In this document: piece by piece, positions 42,001 to 48,245 of the stretch
How positions within the stretch are numbered: position 1 is the first letter of the stretch
Layout: every line of letters starts with the position of its first letter
Assembly: GCA_008508345.1 (NCBI GenBank)
Contig: QNGE01000988.1
Location: forward strand, 47,103 to 111,102
DNA from: Paragonimus westermani
Taxonomy: Eukaryota > Platyhelminthes > Trematoda > Plagiorchiida > Troglotrematidae
DNA: 64,000 nucleotides
Reading direction: 5' to 3'
Notes under the pieces: model-generated
What the model saw: the letters and a program-made list of their open reading frames with translations, nothing else
The model's database searches: none
What the model was told of the DNA's origin: nothing
Made by a program: the position numbers and the translations under genes

Positions 42001-45000
42001 CCTTACTTATCAGCTCCGGCTAAACAACCCTGCTTGCTTACCTTGTTACTTTAGAGGGTTAGTCAACAAATCAGGCGGAGTCTGGTATGTATTTCTATTC
42101 CAATTTGTTGCCCCGATTGCCACGAAAATCTTTCAGACAGCTGGTACTTCCTCGTGGGCGGATACATTTTCACTAGTGTTTGCGTGCTCTTCTGGTGTTA
42201 TAGTTATGTGATTTAAAACCTGCACCACTATTGCTGTTAACCGTGCTCCCCATCTCATCAGGATTGGTGGTTTCCGTCCAGTGTGGAAGTCGATATCTAG
42301 AGGTTGTAGGAAGTTCATGTGCTTTCACAACCATATTATGCAATGGGATGCAGATCGGGCTCGACTCCAAGGATGGGACAATCACCAGTCAGGGAATCGG
42401 TAGCTGGAGACGTTAGGTGAGATGGTAACTAATCGAACTCAGTGGCGCGCATATCGTCGTTGTTTGTCCGAATTGTCTGTGAACTGACTGCATTTAATGA
42501 CACAGAGCAGTGGAAGTCCTATGGATGATGTCTTTCTGATAACGCCTTATCTTCGTTCATAGCATGGTTGTTTGCTTCCAAGGTGCATGCATTTTGATTT
42601 CGAGTGGTTGAATGTAGACGTAGCTATTTTTAGTGGTTACGTCCCTTCCCATCTCCTTCTTTTTCCTCCCACTTTCTCTACAGGGTTTGTCTTTCTTCTT
42701 CTTCGTGGTTGTGTGGTAGTTAAGTCCCGGTGAGAATCACTACTGTGCTGTTGTCTATAGTGATGAACATCATTATGAGAACGTCATCACGAGATTTGGC
42801 TGGGGCCTTCACGTTTGCTTTCAGAAGCACGTGATCTAAATTTTGTGGTATTTTACGCTGAAGTTATTAACCAGTCTTTAATAGAAAAGCCGCAATCCTA
42901 TGGTATTATGTGAATTTCCCGTTTTTTATTAAGAAACCAAGCTATTTTCTGTCCACTGAGGTCTGTTATGTAGTTAAATACAACGAACACTCTTCTGAAC
43001 ACCTGTACTGCCATTCAACATATGTTGTTTCACTGCCGTGGCTTTAGAAACGTGGAACATCAAGGTCCAGTTTACCGGGCCGACCGTCCACACCCAGTGA
43101 CGAACATTCCTTTGGTTCAGTCATGACCTGACACGCCTGGACTTGTACGTTGTTGTTACATGCAGTGTGCAAGCGACAGTGGTCTGCCGGAAAGCTTGCC
43201 TTTCCATGATTTATGTTGATTCTTTTTTGTTCGGTCACCTAGTAAAAGGTTTCTGTTTTCGGCTCGTTTTTAGGTTGCATACTGGTGGTACCAGAGAGGT
43301 TCGTCCGTATGGTTCATTGATTTTTATCAAATGAGAGTGACGCAGTTGGCAAAATGTGCTAACAGCCAGTCACCTATACCACAGAGGTCCAGCGAAATAG
43401 CCGCGGAAAGGGCAGGGAACGGTATAATTTCATGGCTTCTGTCATCTGTTTCGCATTTGTAAATGAATCCTAAATGTGTGAATCCAAATTTATCTTTGAT
43501 AAAAAGGTCCATTTAGACTCGAGGTTTGTCTACGTTTTTATCTTTAGTGAAGAAAGTTTAGAATGGTGCAGTAACGAAAGGGTCGTGGTGCTAGGCAGTG
43601 TGTTCTTGTTTATCGCCCCACAACTGTCCTGCCAAATTTTATTGGCCGACTAGGCTTGCGGGTTTTGTTGAGTAACCCAGTCGGAGACTTAGTGGTATAT
43701 CTCGGTGTAGCGTCGGGATGCTGACAAAGCCCATGGCAAGTGGATTACAGAAGACGTTAAAGGTCGAACGAGTCGTCACTCTAGAGAATCGGTCTAACGG
43801 GTGTACAACGGCAGGCGAAAATCCACGACAAGTAGTGCCAGTCAAAGGAACAGATGTTGGAATGTTGTTGGAAGTTCAAGTGCGAGGTGAACTGAAAGTT
43901 TGGTTCCCAAACGCGAGTATATGAACCTCAAGGGAACGTACGAGCTGAAAAATAAGAGTCTTACTTTATTAAGTGACTTCTCCCTAGAATTCGACATGTT
44001 TATAGAGAGTGAACAACAGAGGATAGTGGTCTAAAGATGGTTAATAGTTGGACACCAAGGAAATCAGTTTACAGTTAGGATAATTACAATAGAAATGTAG
44101 TTGTTCACCAAAGGGATGGTCTTTGTGGATCTGCTTAGTCTTCCCGAATGGGGACCTCACGAATCACAGTGCTGTGGATTTTGCCGCTGTTTGGTCGAAT
44201 TGCTACCGAATTAAACGAAGTTAGTGCCGTAAGGCGGTGGAAGTCGTGAGAAAGCTTGTCTTGCTGATCATACGCCACTTTCACCTACAGCTCGATTGCT
44301 GGCCTGTGGTGTGAAGTTGTCTTGATGCAAATTATTACAGCGTAGAAATGGGTATCTATGGGCGTTAAATCTTCTACCTTTCGTTTTTTCCCTGCTGGAC
44401 CTGGTTTATTCTTCGTGGTTGTATCACAGTCAGTTATCAGTGTTACTGTCTTTTATTTTGGTGTTAATGATGATGATGATAACATCGTGGTTTGTGAAAC
44501 GCACTAGAGATAATCGGTGGGTCATAACTGGAAGTGTTTTTAGGACTATAATTTAATTGCACCGCAGTATATAAAACGTCACTCTGGGCCACTCAAGAAA
44601 CCGATTTTCTTCATGTTAGACTGTCGTCTTTAGGAGCTTCAGATTTCTAGAATGATTACGTTACTTAGAAACTGAAAAGTACCGCATAGAGAACCCTCTT
44701 AAGCAACTTCTCGTGTTTAAAGCTGCTTTTGATAGGAAGACTGAAACTCGTACAGTGACCTCTGTCAGAAGTGACTCTTCTTATGAAGAGTAGCTCTGTG
44801 GCACTGTTTGAGTTACTTTTAAAAGTGGCCCTTAATCCCTACTTATATCAGACCTTCGGCTTACCCATCGTGGGTCGTCTGAAAATTCGTTCATTTGTTT
44901 ACCAACCTTAGGCAGCTTGGAAACCACGTATCAGATTGTGCGTGAACGACCGACGCTTGAGTCTATCGACGTTCGGTGCACAGAAACCACTCATCTGATC

Positions 45001-48000
45001 GATGTGTCCAGGCCACTGTCATAGATCCGCTTTCATGTCGTCTCTCTGATTTTTAACCTCCAGCTTCACACACTCTGCTTTGTCAGTCCTTCTGAGTTAC
45101 TGATGAGTAACAGGACTGTTATAAAGTCACTTGCATACGTCTCTCTGTCTTTCCAGACCAAAATAGTGACCTTGTCATTACTGATAACAGAAAGAAAGCA
45201 CTCATGAACCTTGTGATTCACATGCACAAGAGAAGGAACTTGTGGGTTGAAAAAGCGTCCCAATTCATAGAAGGAAGCGAAAGCATAGAATCTTGGCAAC
45301 TCATGACAGAATTCTGGAAGATCGAAAGTTGAGGCTTTGTAAGAGTTGCAGAAAGATTATGTCATGGAAGAAGAGCGGTAATGAAAAGGTTGGACACGAA
45401 AAGAGTGCTCCATACACACTGATCTTCCTACCCTTTATCATCTGGGGACGGACAGGTGAGTGATGTCCCTCTGCAAGTAGACACCGAGGATTGTGCCTGT
45501 GCTCCTGGTCAACCATTACTGTACTACTGACCGGTGGACATGATTTGTTTCTGACTGAATGAACTCCACTCAAGTGTATTTTAAGTCTACTCATTGAATT
45601 TTAACGCCTTTACCACCGCAGTTCACGTTAGCCGGATTGTGTTGCCATTCCAACAGGGTTTCATCCGGGGTTACAGCAACAGACCAACAAGCATTGAAAC
45701 AAACTTGAGTATTGCACCAAATAAAAACCTACTTATCCCGGGCTACTTACAATTAGCGAGTAGTATCGATCTCAATCATCCCAAATACCTGAAGCATTAA
45801 TTGTAATGGTGATGAGTGGCACGGTTTCGAGATTACCTTTTACAAATATGTATCATTTTTGTTTCTTTTCAACGCATGCGCCGACTAGGTAGGTGGGTAA
45901 TTTCATTCGGGAGGGGGGCGATCGAAAATCTGATCTGAATGCGAAGGCTGTGGCCAAAAGTGACTGGTTTTAAATTTGTTATAGCTTAACTTCTTCAGTG
46001 TTTCAAATAATTAAGTGGAATAATTTTAGTTTTCGTGTTAGTGTACGCAGTCACGTGACAAAAAAACATCAGCCCACTTTCTGTGTTAATGTGTTATTCT
46101 TGCGTTCCAAGTCGGTTATCCGGTCTTCATAATCTTCTCGCCCAATCGCGTCGATCCCGCCACCCTTCTTGTCACTGGCCAACCGCAAAAGCTTGGTGCC
46201 CATTCTGAAAACAAAATCGACGTAAGAATGACAAACCCTACCGCAAGTAATGCAAAAGAGTATCCAGCCTACGAAATCAACATAATACAACATGACTTTA
46301 ATTGTGACTGAATGTTAGGAATCCTGACAGTTTCCATAGCTAATCAATGGAGGCACCACCTTTGAAAACCATGAGGACCGTCTTATTCTTACGGAACTCA
46401 TATGGGTTCATCGAAATTTTGTAACTGTGGAGAACTGCCTTTAATAATTTTGCCGCACTCTAAAAAATACAATAATTCCTCTGATGATAGCACCTTGACT
46501 ATCTAACTTTTTAAAGACCCCGGACTGTTTTAGAGTAACTCTACAGAGTACAAACTTGAGTCGAGAGGAAATTTAGCTACAGCATTCGTTGTACGTGTTG
46601 AGAATGGATACGGAATAAATCAGAATGATTTATTCCATGCCTTCCACATATTCATTAATAGCCAACCCAAGAAAAAATGCACTGACCAAAGATCACGTAG
46701 CCGCTCTGGGTGATCAAGCTATAAGCACCTATATTTGTGTCGGTTATGTAACTACTAGGTTGTACTACTGACAATGGCTAGTCGGCGCCTACTTTGAGTT
46801 TGTGGTTCGCCTCATAAAGTAGAACGCCTATTTTTTGTCTGGCTTATATTCACTGATTATAATTTGTTAGTTGAATTCTGTTTTCTTGGATCACAGAGTG
46901 GACTTTAACTGAATTTCTGAGAAATGTTAGGACCCTATTGCTAACTGCAACAATTGATGGTGCTCTTTTAGTTTGACTCTTTTTAAAACCTCAGCCCAAC
47001 GGCTCAATTTTAGAGGTTCGCACTGATCAGTGTTCTCTAACAGTCTAATAACAATATCTATCATTACTCAATAAATCGTCGTCGCCTATCAAAAATCCAT
47101 AATGAAACTGAACACAAAACTCGTAGTCAGCAATATTTCTTTCCATTCCCTGTGTAGATAGTCAATTGTTCGGAAACCATCAGTAGGAGTGTGAAAATAA
47201 CCAAAGTATACTTGCCCACATATATTCTCATTGACATATCGATAACTCACATAATCTAAAGAGTTTTAGGCAGTGGTCACCAAGAGTTATTAAAAAATGC
47301 GATAGTGCCTGCGAACAAGAACATCTGTATGTCCAAAGCAGATTAAAAAGATCGGGTTCATAGGATAATTGTATGCTGATAAGAAAAAACGTAGAGTCTT
47401 GTTACATAGTAGGTCTGAAAGCGCGTTTGGTTTAGCTCAACGAAATTCCACTCCTATGGGATTTGTGGATCACACATCTCTGCTGACTTACATATTTTCC
47501 CTTGTTTGTTCACTTCCACTCACAACATATTCATTTCTCATGTGGTAATCTATGGTTGTCAAAGGCTGAAAAGTTAGACCAATATTTAAAAGCTTGTCTA
47601 AAATGCAAGTCAGTCGGATAAATTACATACACGTCCAGCCCAGTACTGTGATTAGTAACTAGTGAAAATTTTTCTGCAGAAAAATCGGGCTGCGGCCGAA
47701 TTCGGATCTGTACAGCATATACCGTTTAAAGATAATAGGTATTAATTTTCCACCAGCTGTCTGGCAAGCAAGCAACCAATGTGCGTCCGTTCATCATTTT
47801 TGAGTACATCTCCGTTTACTGTGGTCATTAATGAAGTATACCTATCGCGTTAATTAAAACATTTTGTTTAAAGGTATGCATACGAAATGCATTTTTTACT
47901 CTAATCTGTCCCTGATATAAAAACCCATAAACTGATTGAAATTTTCAGTCGTTCTGTAATTCTGATAACCGTCAATCCTTTAGTTGTGACTGAACAACCA

Positions 48001-48245
48001 AAAAATTTATTCTGCCCTGAACTCCAATTTCATTCATAGTACATTTGCACTCATTGTATCCTACTACGCACACCAACAACGATGTTTTTTAAATTGCCAG
48101 AAGCCAGTCGTGATACTCACTTTTTAATCCGCTCTTCTTGCTTACAACAGTGCTTCTTCAAAGTCAGATAATCGTCGTATAACCGAAGATACTGATCCTC
48201 TAACTGGTCACGTGTCCAGGTTCCAATGGAACCCTTTTGTTCCAT
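2776..48245 (-). CDS. RPGRIP1L: RPGRIP1L-like ciliary transition-zone scaffold, 17 phased exons
   Basis: Spliced gene model, 3' to 5' on the plus strand: exons 48121-48245, 46078-46204, 37744-37797, 35292-35410, 32062-32205, 31121-31373, 30037-30110, 27461-27698, 25919-26045, 23761-24029, 19648-19755, 19246-19287, 17520-17666, 16327-16423, 9556-9733, 5618-5944 and 2776-3091. The lengths sum to 2745 nt (915 codons) with every junction in phase. Residues about 15-500 are coiled coil, about 540-700 the first C2 domain, about 745-890 the second. Family hallmarks are HAETIAELEKTRK and RKLEAQLQDVAYG (exon 10), FYDFETQ (exon 13), DYWLRLSVPM (exon 15), FFDQPERDSN (exon 16) and GTIHVRLFWKYPY (exon 17). 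In animals RPGRIP1L sits at the transition zone of cilia with NPHP4 and gates ciliary traffic; that role is family knowledge, not read from the DNA. Vertebrate proteins are about 1300 residues, so the C-terminus with the third C2 domain is missing or uncertain here. RPGRIP1 is the alternative name for the family, but the extended conservation with RPGRIP1L is stronger. Confidence 0.93.
3530..3850 (-). pseudogene. Decayed RTE reverse-transcriptase fragment
   Basis: In the intron between exons 16 and 17. The minus strand reads ALVNDIVNETLRNVEELGME, then LLPASVLTDMKYTQDVASIG and QDMLNRLCDMV. This is the palm region of RTE reverse transcriptases, where a LLPGS.LTDL.YADDI.LL pattern is usual. The catalytic YADD has become YTQD, and a stop with a frameshift follows before ITTKKCNVIS. 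Dead copy. Confidence 0.72.
3851..5617. other. Intron 16, remainder: nothing recognised
   Basis: Apart from the RTE scrap, the intron between exons 16 and 17 (3092-5617) shows no exon-like segment on the minus strand, no structured RNA and no repeat shared elsewhere in the window. Confidence 0.4.
5618..5944 (-). CDS. RPGRIP1L: RPGRIP1L exon 16 (second C2 domain, first half)
   Basis: Acceptor ATCTTATTACAG|G and donor CA|GTGAGT. It starts LYKERCKSLSLM (family LYRERAKAL), runs through a serine-rich linker, then TENELQIHVIKITNLRSR, LPSPYFVYQFFDQPERDSN and AQFDDLARFPV. The vertebrate equivalents are LNELHITIRCCNHLQSR, PHPYVVYKFFDFADHDT and PQFDDHMYFPV. Confidence 0.95.
7321..7392 (-). ncRNA. Hammerhead-like repeat, copy A
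   Basis: On the minus strand: ACTACAACACTC, then the core CTGAGGA, a decayed stem II, and GAAAC, followed downstream by CAACTTGCT as in the other copies. The core is intact (C3-U4-G5-A6-N-G8-A9), but the stem II arms and the sequence after GAAA have drifted. It is the only copy in minus orientation. Confidence 0.6.
8884..8957 (+). ncRNA. Hammerhead-like repeat, copy B
   Basis: Shares GATTCCGATTACAACACT, then CCGAGGA (core CTGA mutated to CCGA), a degraded stem II, GGTTGAAACG and GAGTATTACAA with the other copies. A relic in the intron between exons 15 and 16. Confidence 0.55.
9556..9733 (-). CDS. RPGRIP1L: RPGRIP1L exon 15 (end of first C2 domain)
   Basis: Acceptor TTTTCACCTTCCAACAG|AT and donor AG|GTCAGT. 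It encodes GDELAIANKASVVRRNGQVD, a linker, then LFVGRLDYWLRLSVPMPQAI. The last part is the family FGTVEYWIRLRVPMDQAI. The segment before it is about 20 residues longer than in vertebrates, which appears to lengthen a loop of the C2 domain. The two leftover bases plus the first base of exon 16 give the arginine before LYKER. Confidence 0.9.
9734..12134. other. Intron 14, exon-proximal part: nothing recognised
   Basis: Between exon 15 and the LINE relic I found no exon-like, RNA or repeat signal. Several open frames of 60-100 codons occur on both strands without family features. Confidence 0.35.
12135..14140 (-). pseudogene. CR1-like LINE relic, endonuclease plus reverse transcriptase
   Basis: Read on the minus strand from 14.14 to 12.13 kb. 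The endonuclease C-terminal half comes first: SIVGYFNALKTNWSSISHPD, then TSLFDFVTTNDNQTV and TPLGHGCHS, where the catalytic SDH has become GCH. Next are LFSKYKF and KKCKREFRE linker blocks, interrupted by stops. A 244-codon reverse-transcriptase frame (12866-12135) carries FLDFAEAFKHVPHGPL, VPQGKELGLLLFL and VLYSGDLKIWNAGG. The polymerase YADD is YSGD, so the copy is dead. A hammerhead-bearing unit has inserted at 13555-13693. The protein matches the second copy at 61.96-63.95 kb block by block. Confidence 0.85.
13555..13693 (+). mobile_element. Hammerhead-bearing mobile unit, copy C, with 14-bp duplication
   Basis: The core CTGACGA is at 13581-13587 and GAAA at 13606-13609, followed by GAGTATT. 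The unit is bounded by the exact direct repeat TTTTTTGCTAATTG at 13541-13554 and 13694-13707, which looks like a 14-bp target-site duplication. Inside it, 13554-13576 and 13640-13662 are inverted copies matching at 22 of 23 bases, so the transcript would fold into a long outer stem around the ribozyme. It is nested in the dead LINE at 12.1-14.1 kb, so it inserted later than that LINE. Confidence 0.75.
15120..16200 (+). pseudogene. CR1-like LINE reverse-transcriptase relic, plus strand
   Basis: Frames change repeatedly, but the blocks are in order: GCKDDPTNHSPTALLLASCE (finger region), CVTNLPIKHDF, an AFDRIG-type motif A remnant near 15.49 kb, YGLDERMFG near 15.55 kb, SGVTQGSILGSVLFIL near 15.65 kb, then RERDVRTLVMDDLNSLTEFA and EVFPIMLDY near 15.9-16.05 kb. 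The last two are the C-terminal blocks of CR1/Jockey-type elements. Many stops; dead. It lies antisense to the host gene, in the intron between exons 14 and 15. Confidence 0.75.
16327..16423 (-). CDS. RPGRIP1L: RPGRIP1L exon 14 (first C2 domain)
   Basis: Acceptor TGATTCTATTCAG and donor G|GTAAGT. It encodes GRCVIELHQNLDGRYRTIAA then GCLDLSSLLKIP, matching TITLEVHQAYSTEYETIAA and the following CQLKFHEIL. It leaves one base (G), completed by exon 15. Confidence 0.93.
16424..17519. other. Intron 13: nothing recognised
   Basis: Intron between exons 13 and 14. A plus-strand frame at 17073-17396 overlaps a minus-strand frame; neither has splice sites or a recognisable domain. Confidence 0.35.
17520..17666 (-). 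CDS. RPGRIP1L: RPGRIP1L exon 13 (first C2 domain)
   Basis: Acceptor GCTTGCAATGCAG and donor AAG|GTGAGG, 49 codons, phase 0 both sides. It encodes LFLTWDFYDFETQSTAIVSG and then DLTVQYPVKIDDFFLEYL. The vertebrate counterparts are FCTYAFYDFELQTTPVVRG and FTSQYLVHVNDLFLQYI. Confidence 0.94.
17667..19245. other. Intron 12: one hammerhead-like repeat, otherwise nothing
   Basis: Intron between exons 12 and 13. Apart from copy D at 18179-18281 nothing is recognisable. Confidence 0.35.
18179..18281 (+). ncRNA. Hammerhead-like repeat, copy D
   Basis: ATTTCGATTACAACACTC, then CCGAGGA (one core change), the hairpin GCCACC-CGA-GGTGGT as stem II, GAAACGTA, then GAGTATT pairing back to AACACTC as stem I. 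It continues to GTGTTATTCCCAATC. Nearly identical to copy F. A GATGAAC/GTTCATC pair at the outer edges may be a vestigial inverted terminus. Confidence 0.7.
19246..19287 (-). CDS. RPGRIP1L: RPGRIP1L exon 12 (42 nt)
   Basis: A 14-codon exon, LKLNVPWKVKSQAE, with donor GAG|GTAGGT and a weak acceptor AAATACCAG. Both boundaries are phase 0. It supplies the first beta strand expected between ENLVE and FLTWDFYDF; with it the spacing is 23 residues against 27 in vertebrates. Placement is by phase, position and spacing, not by strong sequence identity. Confidence 0.55.
19500..19580 (-). repeat. RTE 3'-tail repeat fragment
   Basis: CACCCTAACGTTTCCAGCACCG and the following bases resemble part of the tail repeat at 40091-40455 in the same orientation. 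Short and diverged; lies between exons 11 and 12. Confidence 0.4.
19648..19755 (-). CDS. RPGRIP1L: RPGRIP1L exon 11
   Basis: Acceptor CTTTCTTTGTTTTAG and donor GAG|GTTAGT, 36 codons, phase 0 both sides. It encodes GTVQMDLDVCSEHRADAVHS and ends VEAESGENLVE, corresponding to the family IHLERGENLFE at the entry to the first C2 domain. Another frame of this DNA is open over a longer stretch but has no family similarity. Confidence 0.85.
20940..21740 (+). repeat. LTR-like GC-rich patch, possibly a solo LTR relic
   Basis: Composition shifts sharply from the AT-rich intron. A TATATATT motif (21090) precedes AATAAAG-CACAAT-CTTTATT (about 21115-21134), a polyadenylation signal held in a small perfect hairpin, which is a common design of LTR R regions. 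A GC-rich tract with long frames on both strands follows to 21.74 kb. I see no protease, reverse transcriptase or clear TG...CA ends, so the identification is tentative. Confidence 0.3.
21750..22200 (+). repeat. Diverged RTE 3'-tail repeat copy
   Basis: GCGGCTAATTCGGCT, CTTTTGTCCGA, GCTGTCTTTCTGAC and a GATAGTGATGACTGTGATG end follow the same order as the tail repeats at 42374-42760 and 51715-52120. Identity is low by eye. Confidence 0.4.
22201..23760. other. Intron 10, remainder: short internal duplication only
   Basis: ATGTCTTCTTTCTGCACTG occurs twice, near 22366 and 22597, within a roughly 36-bp similar block. Nothing else is recognised in the part of the intron next to exon 10. Confidence 0.35.
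23761..24029 (-). CDS. RPGRIP1L: RPGRIP1L exon 10 (end of coiled coil)
   Basis: Acceptor CTATCACCTCGCAG|AT and donor AAG|GTAACG. This is the best-conserved exon: EAAHAETIAELEKTRKLL, then RINKDYQAEAKELSERL, then LLDIRAERVRKLEAQLQDV and AYGVKHK. It is close to the vertebrate ATHAETVQELEKTRNML and [20 protein letters not shown] blocks. It ends the coiled-coil half of the protein, in phase 0. Confidence 0.96.
24030..25918. other. Intron 9: nothing recognised
   Basis: No exon-like segment, repeat or RNA seen. A minus-strand frame at 24240-24446 contains DVAYGTK, echoing exon 10, but has no other family residues and no splice sites. Confidence 0.35.
25919..26045 (-). CDS. RPGRIP1L: RPGRIP1L exon 9
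   Basis: Acceptor TCTCGTTTTTAAG and donor AAG|GTTTGT. It encodes ATGFSSEELEEALVLLRERK and then GEDLGLEFMEHVKTTEKE, matching the family block [20 protein letters not shown]. Enters in phase 0 and leaves one base (G), which exon 10 completes to aspartate. Confidence 0.9.
26046..27460. other. Intron 8: unassigned frame only
   Basis: A 145-codon plus-strand frame at 26467-26904 lies antisense here. It has no recognisable domain and no flanking splice signals that I trust. Otherwise nothing. Confidence 0.3.
27461..27698 (-). CDS. RPGRIP1L: RPGRIP1L exon 8
   Basis: Acceptor GTCGAAACAG|T and donor CAG|GTAGGT. It starts with AFSGMSEQTWMRQEHALRAQ, the counterpart of the family [20 protein letters not shown], then ISRLEALLKRQ and a linker ending FEPIAQ. 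A second AG ten bases downstream (TTTTCAG|GC) looks stronger by eye but does not fit the exon 7 phase and would delete the conserved AFS. Confidence 0.85.
27960..28165 (-). repeat. Coding-like repeat, copy 1 (pairs with 32670-32790)
   Basis: The minus strand reads RICTDAESQRKRNSRLMLLF then ERGQLESLLEYEE. A second copy near 32.7 kb reads MFTTNELQQERKSRLAFLF with ES-, -LEQL- and -EY at the same spacing. The resemblance is clearer in protein than in DNA, suggesting two decayed copies of one transposon protein. I do not recognise the family. Confidence 0.45.
29040..29220 (-). repeat. Possible RTE tail end with (GAT)n
   Basis: On the minus strand a short GATGATGATGATGA run at about 29047-29060 follows a pyrimidine-rich tract, the arrangement seen at the 3' ends of the tail repeats here. 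Low similarity. The single unresolved base of the window (N, 29217) lies at its edge. Confidence 0.25.
29493..29630 (+). ncRNA. Hammerhead-like repeat, copy E
   Basis: ATTTCGATTACAATACTC is followed by CTGAGGT, a partly decayed stem II, GAAACGTG and GAGTATT. Stem I (AATACTC with GAGTATT) pairs perfectly over 7 bp, the best of all copies. The cleavage-site position is G, which a hammerhead does not cleave. The repeat continues to AAACACGACGCCCAAAC, shared with copy C. Confidence 0.65.
30037..30110 (-). CDS. RPGRIP1L: RPGRIP1L exon 7, GC donor
   Basis: Acceptor TTTCTTCCCTAG. It encodes LQHAFDDLKRENDVLKESNE then KLMN, corresponding to the family LEKERELLKENYDKLYD segment. The exon ends AA|GCAAGT: a GC donor with an otherwise perfect consensus. 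The nearest GT, four bases further on, would break the frame with exon 8. With the GC donor the junction reads KLMN-NAFSG, aligned without a gap to the vertebrate KLYDSAFSA. Confidence 0.82.
30111..31120. other. Intron 6: nothing recognised
   Basis: Intron between exons 6 and 7. Short frames on both strands, none with domain features. Confidence 0.35.
31121..31373 (-). CDS. RPGRIP1L: RPGRIP1L exon 6
   Basis: Acceptor CTACTCACTCTCAG|C and donor CAG|GTATGC. The first base completes a histidine codon, then DTLKENIDLIRNQRALREKQ follows, with a long coiled coil ending NESLKYLQ. A further open frame lies upstream of the acceptor, but only this acceptor keeps the phase of exon 5. It ends in phase 0. 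Confidence 0.85.
31374..32061. other. Intron 5: nothing recognised
   Basis: Intron between exons 5 and 6; no signal found. Confidence 0.35.
32062..32205 (-). CDS. RPGRIP1L: RPGRIP1L exon 5
   Basis: The acceptor follows a pyrimidine-rich tract ending TTCAAAAG; the donor is CA|GTGAGT. It encodes ELTIRRLSEQSREQEQL and DIQSLVQQLTNKQ, matching the family segment with KLHKQLVEKSN. One base in, two bases out, in phase with both neighbours. Confidence 0.82.
32368..32474 (+). mobile_element. Hammerhead-bearing mobile unit, copy F, with 10-bp duplication
   Basis: A 107-bp unit bounded by the exact direct repeat ATTGCTAAGG at 32358-32367 and 32475-32484. It contains TTTCGATTACAACACTC, CTGAGGT, stem II GGCCACC-CGA-GGTGGTT, GAAACGTA and GAGTATT, then GTAACGTTGTGTTATTCC. 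Stem II is intact with a 3-nt loop, stem I pairs at 6 of 7 positions, and the base at the cleavage site is A, as required. One core base (A9) is T. Confidence 0.75.
32670..32790 (-). repeat. Coding-like repeat, copy 2
   Basis: Same orientation as the copy at 27960-28165. The reading ELQQERKSRLAFLFESG is followed by a stop, then LEQL, stop, EY. Located between exons 4 and 5. Confidence 0.4.
32791..35291. other. Intron 4, remainder: nothing recognised
   Basis: Between exon 4 and the repeats near 32.7 kb. Pyrimidine-rich stretch at 33.4-33.55 kb; no exon, RNA or shared repeat recognised. Confidence 0.35.
35292..35410 (-). CDS. RPGRIP1L: RPGRIP1L exon 4
   Basis: Acceptor ACATTTCTGCAG and donor TT|GTAAGT. 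It encodes PNSARGSNLRTLGGTVKELK and further coiled coil ending in VRLQNAA, with two leftover bases. Those join exon 5 as a leucine codon. The sequence is weakly conserved, so placement rests on splice sites, phase and coiled-coil character. Confidence 0.7.
35411..37743. other. Intron 3: nothing recognised
   Basis: Intron between exons 3 and 4. No element or exon recognised. Confidence 0.35.
37744..37797 (-). CDS. RPGRIP1L: RPGRIP1L exon 3 (54 nt)
   Basis: Acceptor TTTGCTATTTCTTAG and donor GCG|GTAAGT flank 18 codons, VQLLQNQLSVQKQRIGSA. Both boundaries are phase 0. It continues the heptad pattern of exon 2 and lines up with the family segment after NETLKN. The 8.3-kb intron before it is the longest in the gene. 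Confidence 0.75.
37798..40059. other. Intron 2, exon 3 side: an exon-like segment at 39.9 kb
   Basis: A minus-strand segment at about 39890-40001 has a fair acceptor (ATCTATGCAG) and reads FRDTVYNGKMRITDELLQNE before a possible donor. It is not part of RPGRIP1L and I cannot assign it. The rest is unassigned. Confidence 0.3.
40060..41710 (-). pseudogene. RTE LINE relic with 3' tail
   Basis: Read on the minus strand: LIIVLIFKKDMKGCQENHRG with LRVMAYIILLRLT near 41.4-41.5 kb, DEFDSTDRLTLLEAF near 41.2 kb, FTTKSGVRQG and ILNFVVDEITENCLRHSQGV near 41.0 kb, then the catalytic box as YSDD near 40.93 kb. These are RTE reverse-transcriptase blocks in the right order, broken by stops and frameshifts. 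The roughly 390-bp stretch at 40.06-40.46 kb follows as its 3' untranslated tail, ending in GATG-rich sequence. Confidence 0.78.
40091..40455 (-). repeat. Left arm of 365-bp identical inverted repeat
   Basis: Reading base by base, the reverse complement of 40091-40455 equals 42374-42738 with no difference that I could find. The outer flanks (about 35 bp) are homologous but diverged, and homology stops abruptly on the inner side. This arm is the 3' tail of the RTE relic. Confidence 0.85.
41755..41825 (-). repeat. RTE tail fragment inside the inverted-repeat loop
   Basis: CCGATTAGTCACCATCTC followed by AACTTTCTAGCC resembles CGATTAGTTACCATCTC and AACGTCTCCAGC of the left arm in the same orientation. 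Confidence 0.45.
42374..42738 (+). repeat. Right arm of 365-bp identical inverted repeat
   Basis: Plus-oriented copy of the RTE tail, identical to the left arm 1.9 kb away. Beyond 42738 the two copies differ at several of the next 25 bases (CTACTGTGCTG here against CCACTGCGCTG), although both are still recognisable as the same repeat. Confidence 0.85.
43000..46077. other. Intron 2, exon 2 side: one tail repeat, otherwise nothing firm
   Basis: Besides the tail copy at 44.1-44.5 kb, open minus-strand frames at 45066-45299 and 45301-45594 abut each other but show no domain I recognise. No phase-compatible RPGRIP1L exon is needed here, since exons 2 and 3 join directly. Confidence 0.35.
44130..44485 (+). 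repeat. Diverged RTE 3'-tail repeat copy ending in (TGA)n
   Basis: GCGGTGGAAGTCGTGAGAAAG, GCTTGTCTTGCTGAT and TTCTTCGTGGTTGT match other tail copies in order. The copy ends TTAATGATGATGATGATAAC, a (TGA)n run typical of RTE 3' ends. Confidence 0.55.
46078..46204 (-). CDS. RPGRIP1L: RPGRIP1L exon 2
   Basis: Acceptor TTTTGTTTTCAG|A and donor AAA|GTGGGC. It completes the split lysine codon and reads MGTKLLRLASDKKGGG, matching the family MATKLIRLVNDKK block, then a coiled-coil stretch ending ERKNNTLTQK. It ends in phase 0. Confidence 0.88.
46205..48120. other. Intron 1: nothing recognised
   Basis: Intron between exons 1 and 2; AT-rich, no element recognised. Confidence 0.35.
48121..48245 (-). 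CDS. RPGRIP1L: RPGRIP1L exon 1 (coding start)
   Basis: ATG at 48245-48243 opens MEQKGSIGTWTRDQLEDQYL and continues as a coiled coil to a donor reading AAAAA|GTGAGT. The block QLEDQYLRLYDDYLTLKKHC matches the conserved EELEDRFLRLHDEN segment near the N-terminus of RPGRIP1L. The exon ends with two leftover bases. An acceptor-like CAG at 48256-48254 lies just upstream, and the frame is open from there to the ATG. An upstream exon could therefore carry extra N-terminal residues; the vertebrate protein has about 45 more. Confidence 0.85.

Noticed and set aside
45066..45594. Two adjoining minus-strand frames in the exon 2/3 intron
   Set aside because: No family similarity recognised and no phase-compatible splice sites; may be remains of an unidentified repeat.
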